In this document: positions 1-7,760 of the stretch, in pieces
Layout of the letters: every line of letters begins with the position of its first letter
How positions within the stretch are numbered: position 1 is the stretch's first letter
DNA from: Candidatus Obscuribacterales bacterium
Lineage (GTDB): Bacteria; Cyanobacteriota; Vampirovibrionia; Obscuribacterales; Obscuribacteraceae
Length of the DNA stretch: 64,000 nt
Direction of reading: 5' to 3'
NCBI GenBank assembly: GCA_019752635.1
Contig: JAIELX010000038.1
Coordinates: forward strand, 1-64,000
Notes under the pieces: model-generated
Seen by the model: the letters and a program-made list of their open reading frames with translations, nothing else
Told to the model about the DNA's origin: nothing
Databases searched by the model: none
Made by a program: the position numbers and the translations under genes

Positions 1-104
1 AAATCCATATCTGCTATCAAGACACTGCTGACATTTTGCGACTCAACCAGGTCTCGAATAGTGACCTGTCCCATGGCGCCCGCGCCGATAACAGCAACTT
101 TCAC
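1..104 (-). CDS. Partial Rossmann-fold dehydrogenase (saccharopine dehydrogenase-like), 5' end only
   Basis: Only the first 34 codons lie in the window; the gene continues past the left edge. It starts at GTG (104-102), with GAGGAG six bases upstream. The N-terminus reads VKVAVIGAGAMGQVTIRDL, a beta strand plus GxGxxG loop for NAD(P) binding, followed by a strand ending in Asp (VLIADMD). This layout is usual for saccharopine dehydrogenase-like proteins. It is probably a host metabolic gene flanking the phage. The exact substrate cannot be judged from 34 residues. Confidence 0.65.
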   Translation of the reverse strand, partial: MKVAVIGAGAMGQVTIRDLVESQNVSSVLIADMD

Positions 105-254
105 AGTCAGCTCCTCGCAAATCTAGCGCTGACAAGTGTATCACCGGTATATATAGGATGCGTTTTGCTGCAAATGCCCACCCTGGTCGGGCCCCGCGCG
201 AACCGGGCCGCGCGTCGACAGAGGCGGCGATCACATTTTTGCTACTTTTGACGG

Positions 255-779
255 TTAGTGGCGGCCGCCGTAGGAGCCATAACCGGCGACGCCGTTGTTG
301 TAGCTGTAATTTTGATTGCTGCCGGAGCTGTAGGACGAAACGCCGCCATTGGACCCCGGAACGTAGAAGTTACCGTTGTACTGCCGCTGCGGAGAGTTCA
401 TGCGGCGCATCATCATTTGCTGCTGCTGCATGGCTTGCTTCATCTGGTACTCACGAATCAGGTTGTCCTTATAGTTAACGGAGCCGTTTTCCATGCGAAT
501 GGTGTTGTTGCCGTTATAAAGGTTGTCTCCGGGGGTGCGGATGGTGCCACCCATCGCGACGCCGGGTAAATTGGGGTTGCCGCCGGGGTTCTTGCCCTGG
601 GCTGTTTGGCTCATCGTTCCCACGCCGATATACGTCGATCGACCGGCATCTCCGACCAATCCGGTCTGATTCTGCCTAATGACTCTGGTCCCGCCGTAGT
701 TCTGATGGTAATTCTGGGCGCCAGCGGGAAGAACAGCAACAAAGCTGGCAAGCAATGCGAAGACGCAGATCTTTTTCAT
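255..779 (-). CDS. Secreted Gln/Gly/Asn-rich protein of unknown function
   Basis: Predicted 174 aa. The chosen start gives a standard Sec signal peptide (MKK, then a hydrophobic stretch, then a PAGAQ cleavage region). The mature part has low complexity: a Gln/Met-rich stretch near residues 105-120 and a Ser/Tyr/Gly/Asn-rich tail ending GGRH. A longer reading frame reaches 836 but would put 19 residues before the signal peptide. No catalytic motif is visible. It lies between the dehydrogenase and the phage recombinase and is probably a host gene. Confidence 0.6.
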   Translation of the reverse strand: MKKICVFALLASFVAVLPAGAQNYHQNYGGTRVIRQNQTGLVGDAGRSTYIGVGTMSQTAQGKNPGGNPNLPGVAMGGTIRTPGDNLYNGNNTIRMENGSVNYKDNLIREYQMKQAMQQQQMMMRRMNSPQRQYNGNFYVPGSNGGVSSYSSGSNQNYSYNNGVAGYGSYGGRH

Positions 780-873
780 GGACTCGAAATCCCCGAAAGG
801 TAGTAATGGAAGGAAACTAGCCCCAAACGGCTCCACCTGACATCAGTGTACCTTAAGAGCTTTTGAAAAGAAA

Positions 874-1218
874 CTAATATTTGTTTGCAGGCGTTAGTGT
901 AAGAGATTTAGAGGACTCGGTGCAAGTAGCTTCTCTATTCTTCTCTGCGAGAATTTCTTCATAAATCTCGGACAGCCGTTCTAGACTCATATTCCCGAGA
1001 ATCCGGGCTAGCTTGACGGCCTGACGAAAAGGCATTGGGAAGTCGCCGTATATATAGCCGGACAACGTTACGGCATTGAGATCGAGGCGTCTAGCAAGCT
1101 CCGCAAGAGTGTGTATCCCCTCTCGCTTCATGCGCGCCGCAATATCAGGATGCAGGATCCTCACACTGCTGCCATTCCCGTGCAACTTCGATTTCCGAAC
1201 AATCCGAATCTCGCTCAT
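874..1218 (-). CDS. XRE-type helix-turn-helix regulator
   Basis: Up to 114 aa. Residues about 22-78 form an XRE-like fold: helix (HPDIAARMKREGI), then LAELARRLDLNAVTLSGYIYG as the HTH, then a closing helix. The first 74 bases overlap the 3' end of the serine recombinase. A GTG at 1164 or ATG at 1131 would shorten the overlap, but ATG 1131 would cut the first helix. Position beside the recombinase suggests lysogeny or excision control. The start is uncertain. Confidence 0.6.
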   Translation of the reverse strand: MSEIRIVRKSKLHGNGSSVRILHPDIAARMKREGIHTLAELARRLDLNAVTLSGYIYGDFPMPFRQAVKLARILGNMSLERLSEIYEEILAEKNREATCTESSKSLTLTPANKY

Positions 1219-1978
1219 GCAACTCTTCCGCCCAATCTGCTAATTGACTTCTTCTATTTAGCATACTATTTACCGAGGCTGAGTACCAGCGCCGACCTGA
1301 CTGGGTCGGGACTCCAATTCGATTGAGCTCTTTTGCAATGTCCTGGTAAGACCAGGCGGACTGATGCCATCTCTTGATCTGCTCCAACCATGGATACTGC
1401 TCGGGGTGGCGGACTACAAGCTTTTTACCGCTCGTGACGTCTTTGACAGCCATGTAGCCGTAGGGCGGGCGCCCCTCAACATAGCCGCCGTGGTCTCGGA
1501 TCTTGTCTTTGCCTGACGTGATGCGCTCTTTGATGGTCGCATGCTCCAGCTGAGCAAACGCAAGCAGGATCGTGAATATGCACTCACCGATTGGAGTATT
1601 CGAATCTAAATTCAAGTTCAATATGACCAGCTGTTTACCGAGCTTTTTCAGCTCTGTCGCGATCTTCAGGCCTTCAATAGTATTCCGCGCGAACCGGTCA
1701 AGTTTCAGGCAAATCAGACCATCAGCTTCGTTTCGGTAGATCATGTCGAGGGCCGTTTCCAGTCCGCGCCGGCGCCTGGCTCCACTAGCTGTTTCGATAT
1801 CCCACGCGCAGAAGGCCATAGTTTGTCCACTGAACTGGCAATACTGCTCAATTTTTTCGTATTGAACTTCTAAGCTTGTATTTTCCTTTTGCGTGTCTGT
1901 AGAAATCCGCAAATAGGCAACTAGCCTCTGTGGAGCGCGATCCAGCGATACCATAGACACCCCCTCAGTGTTCGACAT
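1145..1978 (-). CDS. Serine recombinase (resolvase plus recombinase domains), probable phage integrase
   Basis: 277 aa from ATG 1978. The N-terminal resolvase domain has the nucleophile motif YLRISTDTQ (Ser26) and the LDRFARNTIEGL helix. A recombinase domain follows (GRPPYGYMAV, then WSYQDIAKELNRIGVPT, a DNA-binding HTH). It lacks the long zinc and coiled-coil C-terminus of large serine integrases. Read-through to 2074 would add 32 residues with no family similarity. It lies at the host/phage boundary, as expected for an integrase. A 22-bp palindrome overlaps its start codon. Confidence 0.85.
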   Translation of the reverse strand: MSNTEGVSMVSLDRAPQRLVAYLRISTDTQKENTSLEVQYEKIEQYCQFSGQTMAFCAWDIETASGARRRRGLETALDMIYRNEADGLICLKLDRFARNTIEGLKIATELKKLGKQLVILNLNLDSNTPIGECIFTILLAFAQLEHATIKERITSGKDKIRDHGGYVEGRPPYGYMAVKDVTSGKKLVVRHPEQYPWLEQIKRWHQSAWSYQDIAKELNRIGVPTQSGRRWYSASVNSMLNRRSQLADWAEELHERDSDCSEIEVAREWQQCEDPAS

Positions 1979-1988
1979 TTCGAACACT
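1967..1988. promoter_or_regulatory. 22-bp palindrome over the recombinase start codon
   Basis: AGTGTTCG (1967-1974) and CGAACACT (1981-1988) are a perfect 8-bp inverted repeat around six bases that contain the ATG of the serine recombinase. This is a good candidate for an operator that blocks translation or transcription of the gene, or for a recombinase binding site. The binding protein is not known. Confidence 0.5.
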
Positions 1989-2104
1989 ACCAAAATAGCA
2001 CGACCCAATATCGTTGGTATATACAGCCCTGGACTTTTATTTCTGTCATTTGCGCGGAGAACCGAGGACAGCAATTGGCACGAGAGCTAGCGCGAGGTAA
2101 CCGG

Positions 2105-2542
2105 ATGTCGTCGAATCAAATTAGGCTCGTGATAGGCGTTTTGAGCTTTTTGCTGGTCGCTGCGGTAGTTGGACGATTGATCGCTAGTGGTTGGGAGTCA
2201 AATAACCACCTCCAGACCAGCACGCTGCCATCTACGACAACTGACAGACCTATAGCGAAGTTTGTGCACGTTGACGATCAGCTTCTCGCTGGAGCGAGCG
2301 AGGACGCCTTAAACCGAATACTTCGCTTCACGGACAAAGATCCTTCTATGATTGGGGATATGAAAAAGTCAGGGGAGGCCTGCTGGATAGGTCCAAACTG
2401 CAAACTTCAGCTGATTCAGAGAACCGACTGGTCATCACAAGTAAGGGTGCTGTCTCCACCGGAACACTTCTGGATTAATCAAGACGCCTATGTTCTTACA
2501 AGACACTTGAAAGAAGGCTTACACCCGGCTTTTCCAGACTAG
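2105..2542 (+). CDS. Membrane-anchored hypothetical protein
   Basis: 145 aa. ATG 2105 is chosen because GAGG lies just upstream; an upstream in-frame ATG at 2075 has no such site. One transmembrane helix spans residues about 6-26 (IRLVIGVLSFLLVAAVVGRL), followed by a Ser/Thr-rich linker and a soluble domain with two Cys (CWIGPNC). It is transcribed divergently from the recombinase. No family recognised. Confidence 0.6.
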   Translation: MSSNQIRLVIGVLSFLLVAAVVGRLIASGWESNNHLQTSTLPSTTTDRPIAKFVHVDDQLLAGASEDALNRILRFTDKDPSMIGDMKKSGEACWIGPNCKLQLIQRTDWSSQVRVLSPPEHFWINQDAYVLTRHLKEGLHPAFPD

Positions 2543-2883
2543 TTCGGGCGAGGCTTTCTTTTGGAATCGAGCGGCGTTGGTGGAGTGGGCGGCGGACCAA
2601 CTGGCGGAAGAACACCTTGAACGCGTCCAAGTTCGCGCCCCGCAAGTCTATGCAATTTTGAACACTGAAGTTCCAATTTGCCGGCAACCTCGCCCACATC
2701 AGCTGCGTTGGCCTGCGCGTCATGCTTGATCAATACTGCCATTTCAGCGGTCAGGTCTTCCAGCTCATTAGCCATAATTTGTAGAGCGGCAACGATGAAC
2801 GTGAGCGTTGCCTCGACATTCGGAAGATCGGGCAATTCCAACTCCAAGGCTTCCAGGTCGTCATCGTCATTCATATCGGACAT
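2539..2883 (-). CDS. Small acidic/coiled protein with proline-rich tail
   Basis: 114 aa from ATG 2883, with GGAGAG upstream. The acidic N-terminus (MSDMNDDDDLEALELELPDL) is followed by a helical region (about 28-85) and a Pro-rich basic tail. A longer frame extends to 3207 but its composition there is unlike a protein. It converges with the membrane protein and overlaps it by four bases. Function unknown. Confidence 0.55.
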   Translation of the reverse strand: MSDMNDDDDLEALELELPDLPNVEATLTFIVAALQIMANELEDLTAEMAVLIKHDAQANAADVGEVAGKLELQCSKLHRLAGRELGRVQGVLPPVGPPPTPPTPLDSKRKPRPN

Positions 2884-3084
2884 CTTTAGTCTCTCCCCAG
2901 TTCGAAAAGTATAACCCGTTTGAGTGATCAGCTTGTGACCAAACCCGGGAAACCCGGGCGCCTGGCCAATCCCGGGATCTTTACTTGTTTGAATGTGCCA
3001 CCGAGCGCGGTGCTTGGATACCTTGAGGTATGCATTGTGACCAACTGGAAAAGTCCCGCTTAACTGCGCAGCTATAATGCCGGC

Positions 3085-3519
3085 ATGCATACTCACGCCG
3101 GCGAAAAACTGAGCAAGCAAGAGAAGCAGTTCCGCGCGCACGTGACCAAGTTGTTCACCTGGTTGCGGGAAGCTTTCCATTTGACTGACTGGGATCTGGA
3201 GCTGCATTTCTGCGAGCCGGACGAAGGCGCGGCGGCGGACATCAATGTCGATTCAACTTATCTGACTGCGGTCATTCGTGTTGGTAGTGCGGCTTTACGC
3301 CATAACTTCGAGGCGAAAGACAGTTGGCAGATCATGTACTGCCTGACACACGAGTTCTGCCACATCCTGACAGACCCTCTGGTGCAAATCGCATATAACG
3401 GCGTCACCAAGCACGGTGCAGATTTCTTGCGTGAAACAGCCGAGCGTCAGACTACACGGATCGCTCGGATTTTGATGGGTACCATCCCGCAAGACGTTTA
3501 CGAGATTCAGAGCTATTGA
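3085..3519 (+). CDS. HExxH zinc metallopeptidase-like phage protein
   Basis: 144 aa. The motif LTHEFCHIL (H89-E90-xx-H93) is the zinc-binding HExxH signature. ETAERQ about 25 residues later offers a third ligand (E117 or E120). The N-terminal half is helix then strand, as in small single-domain phage metalloproteins of unknown substrate. The strand and small size suggest an accessory function. Whether it is proteolytic is not shown by the sequence. Confidence 0.65.
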   Translation: MHTHAGEKLSKQEKQFRAHVTKLFTWLREAFHLTDWDLELHFCEPDEGAAADINVDSTYLTAVIRVGSAALRHNFEAKDSWQIMYCLTHEFCHILTDPLVQIAYNGVTKHGADFLRETAERQTTRIARILMGTIPQDVYEIQSY

Positions 3520-4031
3520 CATCGCGACAATGAGCAATACGTAGCGGGGGCGCACCATTGAACGAAAGGCGTGCTCTTGCCCCCTGTAGACTCCTCTACG
3601 ATCGTTAGTCCGATAAAAAAGCGTCTCATATTTTCTCTAAAAGCCCCTACTCGTCACGGAGAGCGCCCCTTGAAAAGCGTCCAGCTTTACATGCGTCCGT
3701 TTTTCTCCGTCCGGTAAAGACTGCCCTATGGTCTTTTCGGGTGATCCATGTATAATAAATTCAGAAGTTTAATTGAGGGACGTGTTCCCGCTGAAAGTGC
3801 CAAACCGCCCGGAACCGATCAGGATCCGGGCGTTGCGGCTTTTTGTACTGCTATACTCAAAAGTACTTTCAGCGGAAATGGCTCACCGCATTTACTTGAG
3901 CCCGCAACACAACCTCAACTGAAGGAGACAATTTTAGGGTTTGCTGACGAGACTTGATCTCGAAGGCATCTAATTGTGCGAGCGAATGTCGAAGTCGACA
4001 CCAGCGAGCCTGTTAGACGGAGGCCAATATC
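3520..4031 (+). other. Non-coding stretch with strong hairpins
   Basis: No convincing gene is seen. There is a long hairpin at about 3546-3583 (GGGGGC paired with GCCCCC, inner GCAC/GTGC) and a nested stem at 3788-3875. A 69-codon open frame at 3748-3957 crosses the nested stem and lacks a good ribosome-binding site, so it is not called. The region may encode a small structured RNA or attenuator. Confidence 0.4.
3788..3875 (+). ncRNA. Nested stem-loop, possible structured RNA or terminator
   Basis: The outer arms CCGCTGAAAGT (3788-3798) and ACTTTCAGCGG (3865-3875) are a perfect 11-bp inverted repeat. Inside lies CGCCCGGA (3806-3813) paired with TCCGGGCG (3825-3832), followed by GTTGCGGCTTTTTG, which resembles an intrinsic terminator. 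Two nested perfect stems in 88 bases are unlikely by chance. The role is unknown. Confidence 0.35.
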
Positions 4032-4205
4032 ATGGCCGATAAGCCCATCTCAGACGCCGAGTACGGCGCGATTATAGGTTGGTACAAATGCAAGCGACCC
4101 GGTTGCGGTTGCGGCAATAGAAAGTTCCATCCCATAACCGCCAAGAAAGCGGATGAGAAAAATCAGGACCAAACTCTGCCCAACTTGCAAATCGAAGCAG
4201 AATAA
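4032..4205 (+). CDS. Small zinc-ribbon-like protein, probably frameshifted
   Basis: 57 aa from ATG 4032, with GGAGG upstream. It contains CKRPGCGCG (three Cys) but no partner Cys pair in frame. The +1 frame entered at a run of five A (about 4157-4161) continues with TKLCPTCKSKQNKAL, giving the missing CPTC knuckle. The simplest reading is one zinc-ribbon gene broken by a one-base A insertion or sequencing error, continuing to a stop near 4440. Function unknown. Confidence 0.45.
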   Translation: MADKPISDAEYGAIIGWYKCKRPGCGCGNRKFHPITAKKADEKNQDQTLPNLQIEAE

Positions 4206-4395
4206 GGCCCTGAATACGGAAAACGATGGCGTCGGAGTTAGCACTTCGGCGCTTTCGTCTATTTTCAGACTATCACCATTTTGTGTATTTGACGTGAAAT
4301 GGACCATGGGGTTTCCCCCAGTAAAACTGAGTTATCGGACCCGTTTTCAGAACTTGTTCAGATTCTTGCTGTTCTATAGAGCAACACACTACGTG

Positions 4396-4436
4396 GCACT
4401 CCCCAGGGCGGCAGGACACCAGGGGAGTGCTTTTTT
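4396..4436 (+). terminator. Rho-independent terminator
   Basis: GCACTCCCC (4396-4404) pairs perfectly with GGGGAGTGC (4422-4430) and is followed by six T. It closes the short transcription unit upstream. Confidence 0.8.
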
Positions 4437-4490
4437 ATAGCGCCGGTGGTACATTACTAGTAACTGGGTATCAATCAGTTGTTTTCCAAG

Positions 4491-4529
4491 TCCCCGCAGC
4501 GCCTATTTATGGGTCGCGGGGATTTTTTT
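4491..4529 (+). terminator. Rho-independent terminator
   Basis: TCCCCGC (4491-4497) pairs with GCGGGGA (4516-4522), followed by seven T. It isolates the promoter at 4550 from upstream transcription. Confidence 0.75.
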
Positions 4530-4549
4530 GAGAATTTTCCAAAATACTC

Positions 4550-4578
4550 TTGCATACCAGGGTATACCATGGTATTCT
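4550..4578 (+). promoter_or_regulatory. Sigma70-like promoter with nested palindromes
   Basis: TTGCAT (4550-4555) and TATTCT (4573-4578) are separated by 17 bases. The spacer holds the palindromes GGTATACC and TACCATGGTA, so a repressor could bind between the -35 and -10. It sits 16 bases before the tRNA-like gene and would also transcribe the ArdC-like operon. Confidence 0.55.
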
Positions 4579-4593
4579 TGTTTTTGTGAGGAC

Positions 4594-4664
4594 GGGGCGG
4601 TAGCTCAATGGTAGAGCGACTGATTGATACCCAGACGATACGGGTTCGATTCCCGTCCGCTCCA
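4594..4664 (+). tRNA. tRNA-like gene, probable Ile (anticodon GAT), imperfect anticodon stem
   Basis: The acceptor GGGGCGG pairs with CCGCTCC (one G-U). The D arm is GCTC/GAGC and the T arm is ACGGG-TTCGATT-CCCGT. With a 7-base anticodon loop (4624-4630) the anticodon is GAT. The anticodon stem is poor: A-A and A-C mismatches leave three clear pairs. CCA is not encoded. It could be a decaying or phage-specific tRNA. Confidence 0.55.
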
Positions 4665-4742
4665 AACCCCCACAAACCCAAAACAGAGCCCGGCGGTGTT
4701 GCGAGCACCCCGGGCGATGGACAAACCCCAAGGAGGTTTACC

Positions 4743-5636
4743 ATGACCAATTCTATAGATAAGGCGACAGTAGAGCAAACCAAGTGGGCAGCATTGCTCG
4801 AAGATGCAGTTCGCAAGCCGGGCAAGATGCTCGAAGCCTATCGCGCGTTCCATAACTACAGCTTCGGCAACGTGCTGTTGGCGATGTTTCAGTGTGAAGC
4901 CCGCGGCATTGCAATGGGCCCGCTTGCTACTTTCGACAACTGGAAGTCAAAGAAGCGCTTCGTCCGCAAAGGCGAGAAGGCGATCATCCTCTGCCGCCCG
5001 GTTGTAATCCGCCTGACCGAGAAGGACGAAGCGCCGGCACCACGCTGCGACTATGCCGAGTACCGCTCGACTCAGTCGTTCGCCATGCTTGACGAAGAAA
5101 AGTCCGCGAGCAAAGGCAAAGTGATCAAGCGCTTCGTTTATGAGGCGAAGTGGTTCGTCATGAATCAGACTGACGGCGCCGATTACAAACTGCCTGAGAT
5201 GCCATCTTGGAACAAGAACACAGCGCTTGCTGGTCTCGGCATAACAGAGATCCCGTTTGCCGCTCCGGTCTCCGGAAACTGCCAAGGCTTTGCTCGAAAG
5301 GACCAGGTCGCGATCAACCCGCTCGCTCAACTCCCGCACAAGACGCTATTTCACGAAATGGCTCATGTGGTGCTCGGTCACACGAAGGCCGATAACTATC
5401 AAGCACATGGCGCCGAGCTCCCGTTGAGCCTGATGGAGGTCGAAGCAGAATCGACAGCCATGCTTCTCCTCGATGCGCTCGAGTTGCCCGGTGCGGAATA
5501 TTGCCGCGGTTACATACAAAACTGGCTCGGTGAAGGAAAGGAAATTCCTGAGTCGTCCGCAAAGAGAATCATCGCTGCAGCTGAAAAAATTCTGCGAGCT
5601 GGTCAACAGAAAGCACAACAACAGGTGGCCGCGTAA
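4743..5636 (+). CDS. ArdC-like antirestriction protein (ssDNA-binding domain plus metallopeptidase)
   Basis: 297 aa from ATG 4743, with a strong AAGGAGG site. An ArdC-type N-terminal domain covers residues about 10-150 (YSFGNVLLAMFQCEARG, then W-x-K...RKGEKAI). A C-terminal zincin follows with HEMAH at 204-208 and acidic ligand candidates at E232-E236. Proteins of this architecture protect incoming plasmid or phage DNA, probably by coating single strands or inhibiting restriction. It heads an operon with the next two genes. An upstream frame through the tRNA is not coding. Confidence 0.8.
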   Translation: MTNSIDKATVEQTKWAALLEDAVRKPGKMLEAYRAFHNYSFGNVLLAMFQCEARGIAMGPLATFDNWKSKKRFVRKGEKAIILCRPVVIRLTEKDEAPAPRCDYAEYRSTQSFAMLDEEKSASKGKVIKRFVYEAKWFVMNQTDGADYKLPEMPSWNKNTALAGLGITEIPFAAPVSGNCQGFARKDQVAINPLAQLPHKTLFHEMAHVVLGHTKADNYQAHGAELPLSLMEVEAESTAMLLLDALELPGAEYCRGYIQNWLGEGKEIPESSAKRIIAAAEKILRAGQQKAQQQVAA

Positions 5637-5665
5637 GCGGCCCCTGGCACTAAAGGAGCAACGTC

Positions 5666-6103
5666 ATGACACCGGAACCGAAGTCGCGGGCACCTATACA
5701 GTTCAAGAGCGCACAGCTCGAGGCAAAACTCGTCTTGCGTGCCGAGAATAATGAGACTGCCGGTTCTGTAGCAAAGGCATATTTAGAGCAGTACCTGCTT
5801 CTGCTTGAATCGGTCACATTTCCTCAGTTCTCCACTGATGAAATCCGTTTTGTCCAGTTCACCCTTAGTTACGAACGCTTCTATTTTCCAAATGCTCGCA
5901 GGATATGGGCAATCGTCGACGAAGCGATCAGAAAAGGTGGCACCGCCGGCAAAGTTGAGGGCTATGACATAGTGCCCGATGCATTCATTGACAAGCTCAA
6001 GGCTCTTTCGCTACTGGAGTGCTTGGCTCTTTGGGATCTTGGGCGTCAAACGGCGGTAGAGCTCGAAGAGTGGTGCGAGGACGCGAACAAGGGAGAATCG
6101 TAA
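5666..6103 (+). CDS. Hypothetical protein in the ArdC operon
   Basis: 145 aa, with AAAGGAGC upstream. It is mostly helical, with an acidic C-terminus and no Cys pairs, signal peptide or membrane segments. It lies 29 bases after the ArdC-like gene and four bases before the next gene, so the three are probably cotranscribed. No family recognised. Confidence 0.6.
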   Translation: MTPEPKSRAPIQFKSAQLEAKLVLRAENNETAGSVAKAYLEQYLLLLESVTFPQFSTDEIRFVQFTLSYERFYFPNARRIWAIVDEAIRKGGTAGKVEGYDIVPDAFIDKLKALSLLECLALWDLGRQTAVELEEWCEDANKGES

Positions 6104-6106
6104 AAA

Positions 6107-6370
6107 ATGCCAACCGCAAAAAAGCCTATCTGCAAATTTCCCGCTCTTTCAAAACAAGAGTTCGACTTTCTCTATCGTTTATACGTCGTCAAAGACATGA
6201 CTGGTCCGGCGTTAGCTGAGAAACTCGGCTGCCCAATGCGAACCCTGTACATGCGACTCAAAGAACTCGGTATCGACAAATCCGGAAAAGCGAAACCGGC
6301 GCACTACTGCAAAACATGCGGGCAAGCCCTTCCGAAGTCGGTTCATTCTTCAAGACCACAGAGCCGGTAA
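6107..6370 (+). CDS. Small HTH protein with C-terminal Cys pair
   Basis: 87 aa. Residues about 32-52 (MTGPALAEKLGCPMRTLYMRLKEL, shortened here to its HTH) look like a helix-turn-helix of the phage/transposase type. The C-terminus has YCKTCGQ, half of a zinc knuckle. It ends the ArdC operon, followed by a terminator. It may regulate the operon. Confidence 0.55.
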   Translation: MPTAKKPICKFPALSKQEFDFLYRLYVVKDMTGPALAEKLGCPMRTLYMRLKELGIDKSGKAKPAHYCKTCGQALPKSVHSSRPQSR

Positions 6371-6416
6371 AACCAAGTGCTAATGTCAGCACGTCGCCAA
6401 TTGCTCCTTTGGCGAT

Positions 6417-6452
6417 AGCGCGGAGGCCTCATAAGCCAACCCGCGCTTTTTT
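6417..6452 (+). terminator. Rho-independent terminator
   Basis: AGCGCGG (6417-6423) pairs with CCGCGCT (6441-6447) and a T tract follows. A second small stem (CGCCAA/TTGGCG) lies just upstream. Confidence 0.7.
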
Positions 6453-6460
6453 GTTGGCGA

Positions 6461-6476
6461 GATTTTTGGCTATTCT
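6461..6476 (+). promoter_or_regulatory. Phage late-type promoter motif
   Basis: GATTTTTGGCTATTCT is a copy of the motif GAAATTTTGnTATnnT seen before several rightward gene blocks. It lies 24 bases before the start of the exported protein at 6500. Confidence 0.5.
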
Positions 6477-6499
6477 TTTGCGCGGTTGGAGGAATAGCC

Positions 6500-6862
6500 A
6501 TGCGGAAACTCTTGCTTGTTGCGATCTTCGCTGTTCTGAGCATACTGCCGGGAGTTTGCGCGTCAGTCTATGAGTCGCCTGGCTCTGTGCCTGCGTCCGC
6601 GATTTACACCTCAACGATTGCCGTTCCGGGAACAGACACGGTGATCAGCTTCGGCCGTCCTTGCCGAAAGGTGACGATCACTTTGAGCTCGGGAAGTTCG
6701 CTCCTGTATATCAATCCAGCCGGAACCGCTGACAACACCAAGTTCATTCTGCCGTCGGGCATGTCGCTCTCGTACAAAGCTGAAGAAGGCGATCCGTTGC
6801 TTGACTCCGTTCATGTGTGCGGGTCGGGCACCGCTGGCACTATTTCCGTTTGGGCACAGTAA
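6500..6862 (+). CDS. Exported beta-rich small protein
   Basis: 120 aa, with GGAGG upstream. A Sec signal peptide (MRKLLLVAIFAVLSILPGVCAS) precedes a Ser/Thr/Gly-rich beta-strand domain with two Cys. It pairs with the LamG-like gene ten bases downstream, and both have signal peptides. It may be a structural or surface-attachment component, or a lysogenic conversion factor. No family recognised. Confidence 0.6.
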   Translation: MRKLLLVAIFAVLSILPGVCASVYESPGSVPASAIYTSTIAVPGTDTVISFGRPCRKVTITLSSGSSLLYINPAGTADNTKFILPSGMSLSYKAEEGDPLLDSVHVCGSGTAGTISVWAQ

Positions 6863-6871
6863 GGAGAAGTC

Positions 6872-7720
6872 ATGCGCTGGATCGCTCTTAAGCTGCAGTC
6901 CGCAATCGCACCCACAATAGTGGCGCTCCTAGTTCCACTGGCTGCGTTGGCCCAGGTGATGATCTCTGGTGGCGGTGGTCCTAGTTTGTCGGCTGCCAAC
7001 ACTTGGACTGCACCGCAAACATTTAGCGGCATTGTGCCATCAAACAAAGCGGTGTATCAAAACGGTGCGACGTGTTTGGCTCTTGGTCAGGCCGGATCGC
7101 AGGGTTTAGCAATAATCGCTGATAATGCGGCTCACCGGATCACTGGCGATCTTACTATTCTCGCTTGGATACGGCCCTGGAAAGTACCGGTAGGAAGCGA
7201 ATACGGCATTATTTGCTTGCGCGATGATGACTCCGGTTCGTCAATGCCGTGGAACTTTTATACTTACGAAACGGGGCTTTTGAAAGGGCATCTTGGGGCG
7301 GTTCAATTAACATCTAGTCAAACTTTGCCGGTTCAACAATGGAACCAAGTAGCACTGGTTAATGACGCTGATACCGGCCAATACTTGTATATGAACGGAA
7401 CGGAAGTAGCTAACGCCGCAGGTGCGTTAACTTTGCCAACTTCCACCGGTTTCACAACTCGCATTGGTTGTTGGAAATCCGGGCAACCTCAATTCACTGC
7501 ACAAGCCGATATCGGAGAGATTGCCATATTCAACACTGTTTTAAGCCCAGCACAAATTGCAGCGTATAGAACAGGACAAATCCCCACTAACGCACCTGGC
7601 TTGGTTTCGTTGTATCGGTTGAATGCAACGAGCGGAACAACAATCACCGACTCTGCCGCTACTGGTGCTGATGGCACGATCAGCAATGCCTACGGCTGGG
7701 TCCCGCGAGTCAACCAATAA
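6872..7720 (+). CDS. Exported LamG/concanavalin-like lectin domain protein
   Basis: 282 aa, with AAGGAG upstream. The N-terminus is a signal peptide ending about AALAQ. Residues about 70-270 look like a laminin-G jelly roll: DLTILAWIRPW, QWNQVALVNDADTGQYLYMNG, IGEIAIFNTVLSPAQIAAY, and SLYRLNATSG. Such domains bind glycans. The AANTWTAPQTFSG segment near residue 40 is typical of phage tail fibres. The mixture of a fibre motif and an export signal is unusual. Confidence 0.7.
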   Translation: MRWIALKLQSAIAPTIVALLVPLAALAQVMISGGGGPSLSAANTWTAPQTFSGIVPSNKAVYQNGATCLALGQAGSQGLAIIADNAAHRITGDLTILAWIRPWKVPVGSEYGIICLRDDDSGSSMPWNFYTYETGLLKGHLGAVQLTSSQTLPVQQWNQVALVNDADTGQYLYMNGTEVANAAGALTLPTSTGFTTRIGCWKSGQPQFTAQADIGEIAIFNTVLSPAQIAAYRTGQIPTNAPGLVSLYRLNATSGTTITDSAATGADGTISNAYGWVPRVNQ

Positions 7721-7760
7721 GCATAAAGCTGTCAGCACAAGCTGCCAAAGGCAAAGTCGC

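Noticed and set aside
3748..3957. 69-codon frame between small genes
   Set aside because: It crosses nested perfect stems, has no good ribosome site and low-complexity composition.
4608..4742. Open frame running from inside the tRNA-like gene into the ArdC-like gene
   Set aside because: It translates the tRNA itself; the true start at 4743 has a strong ribosome site.
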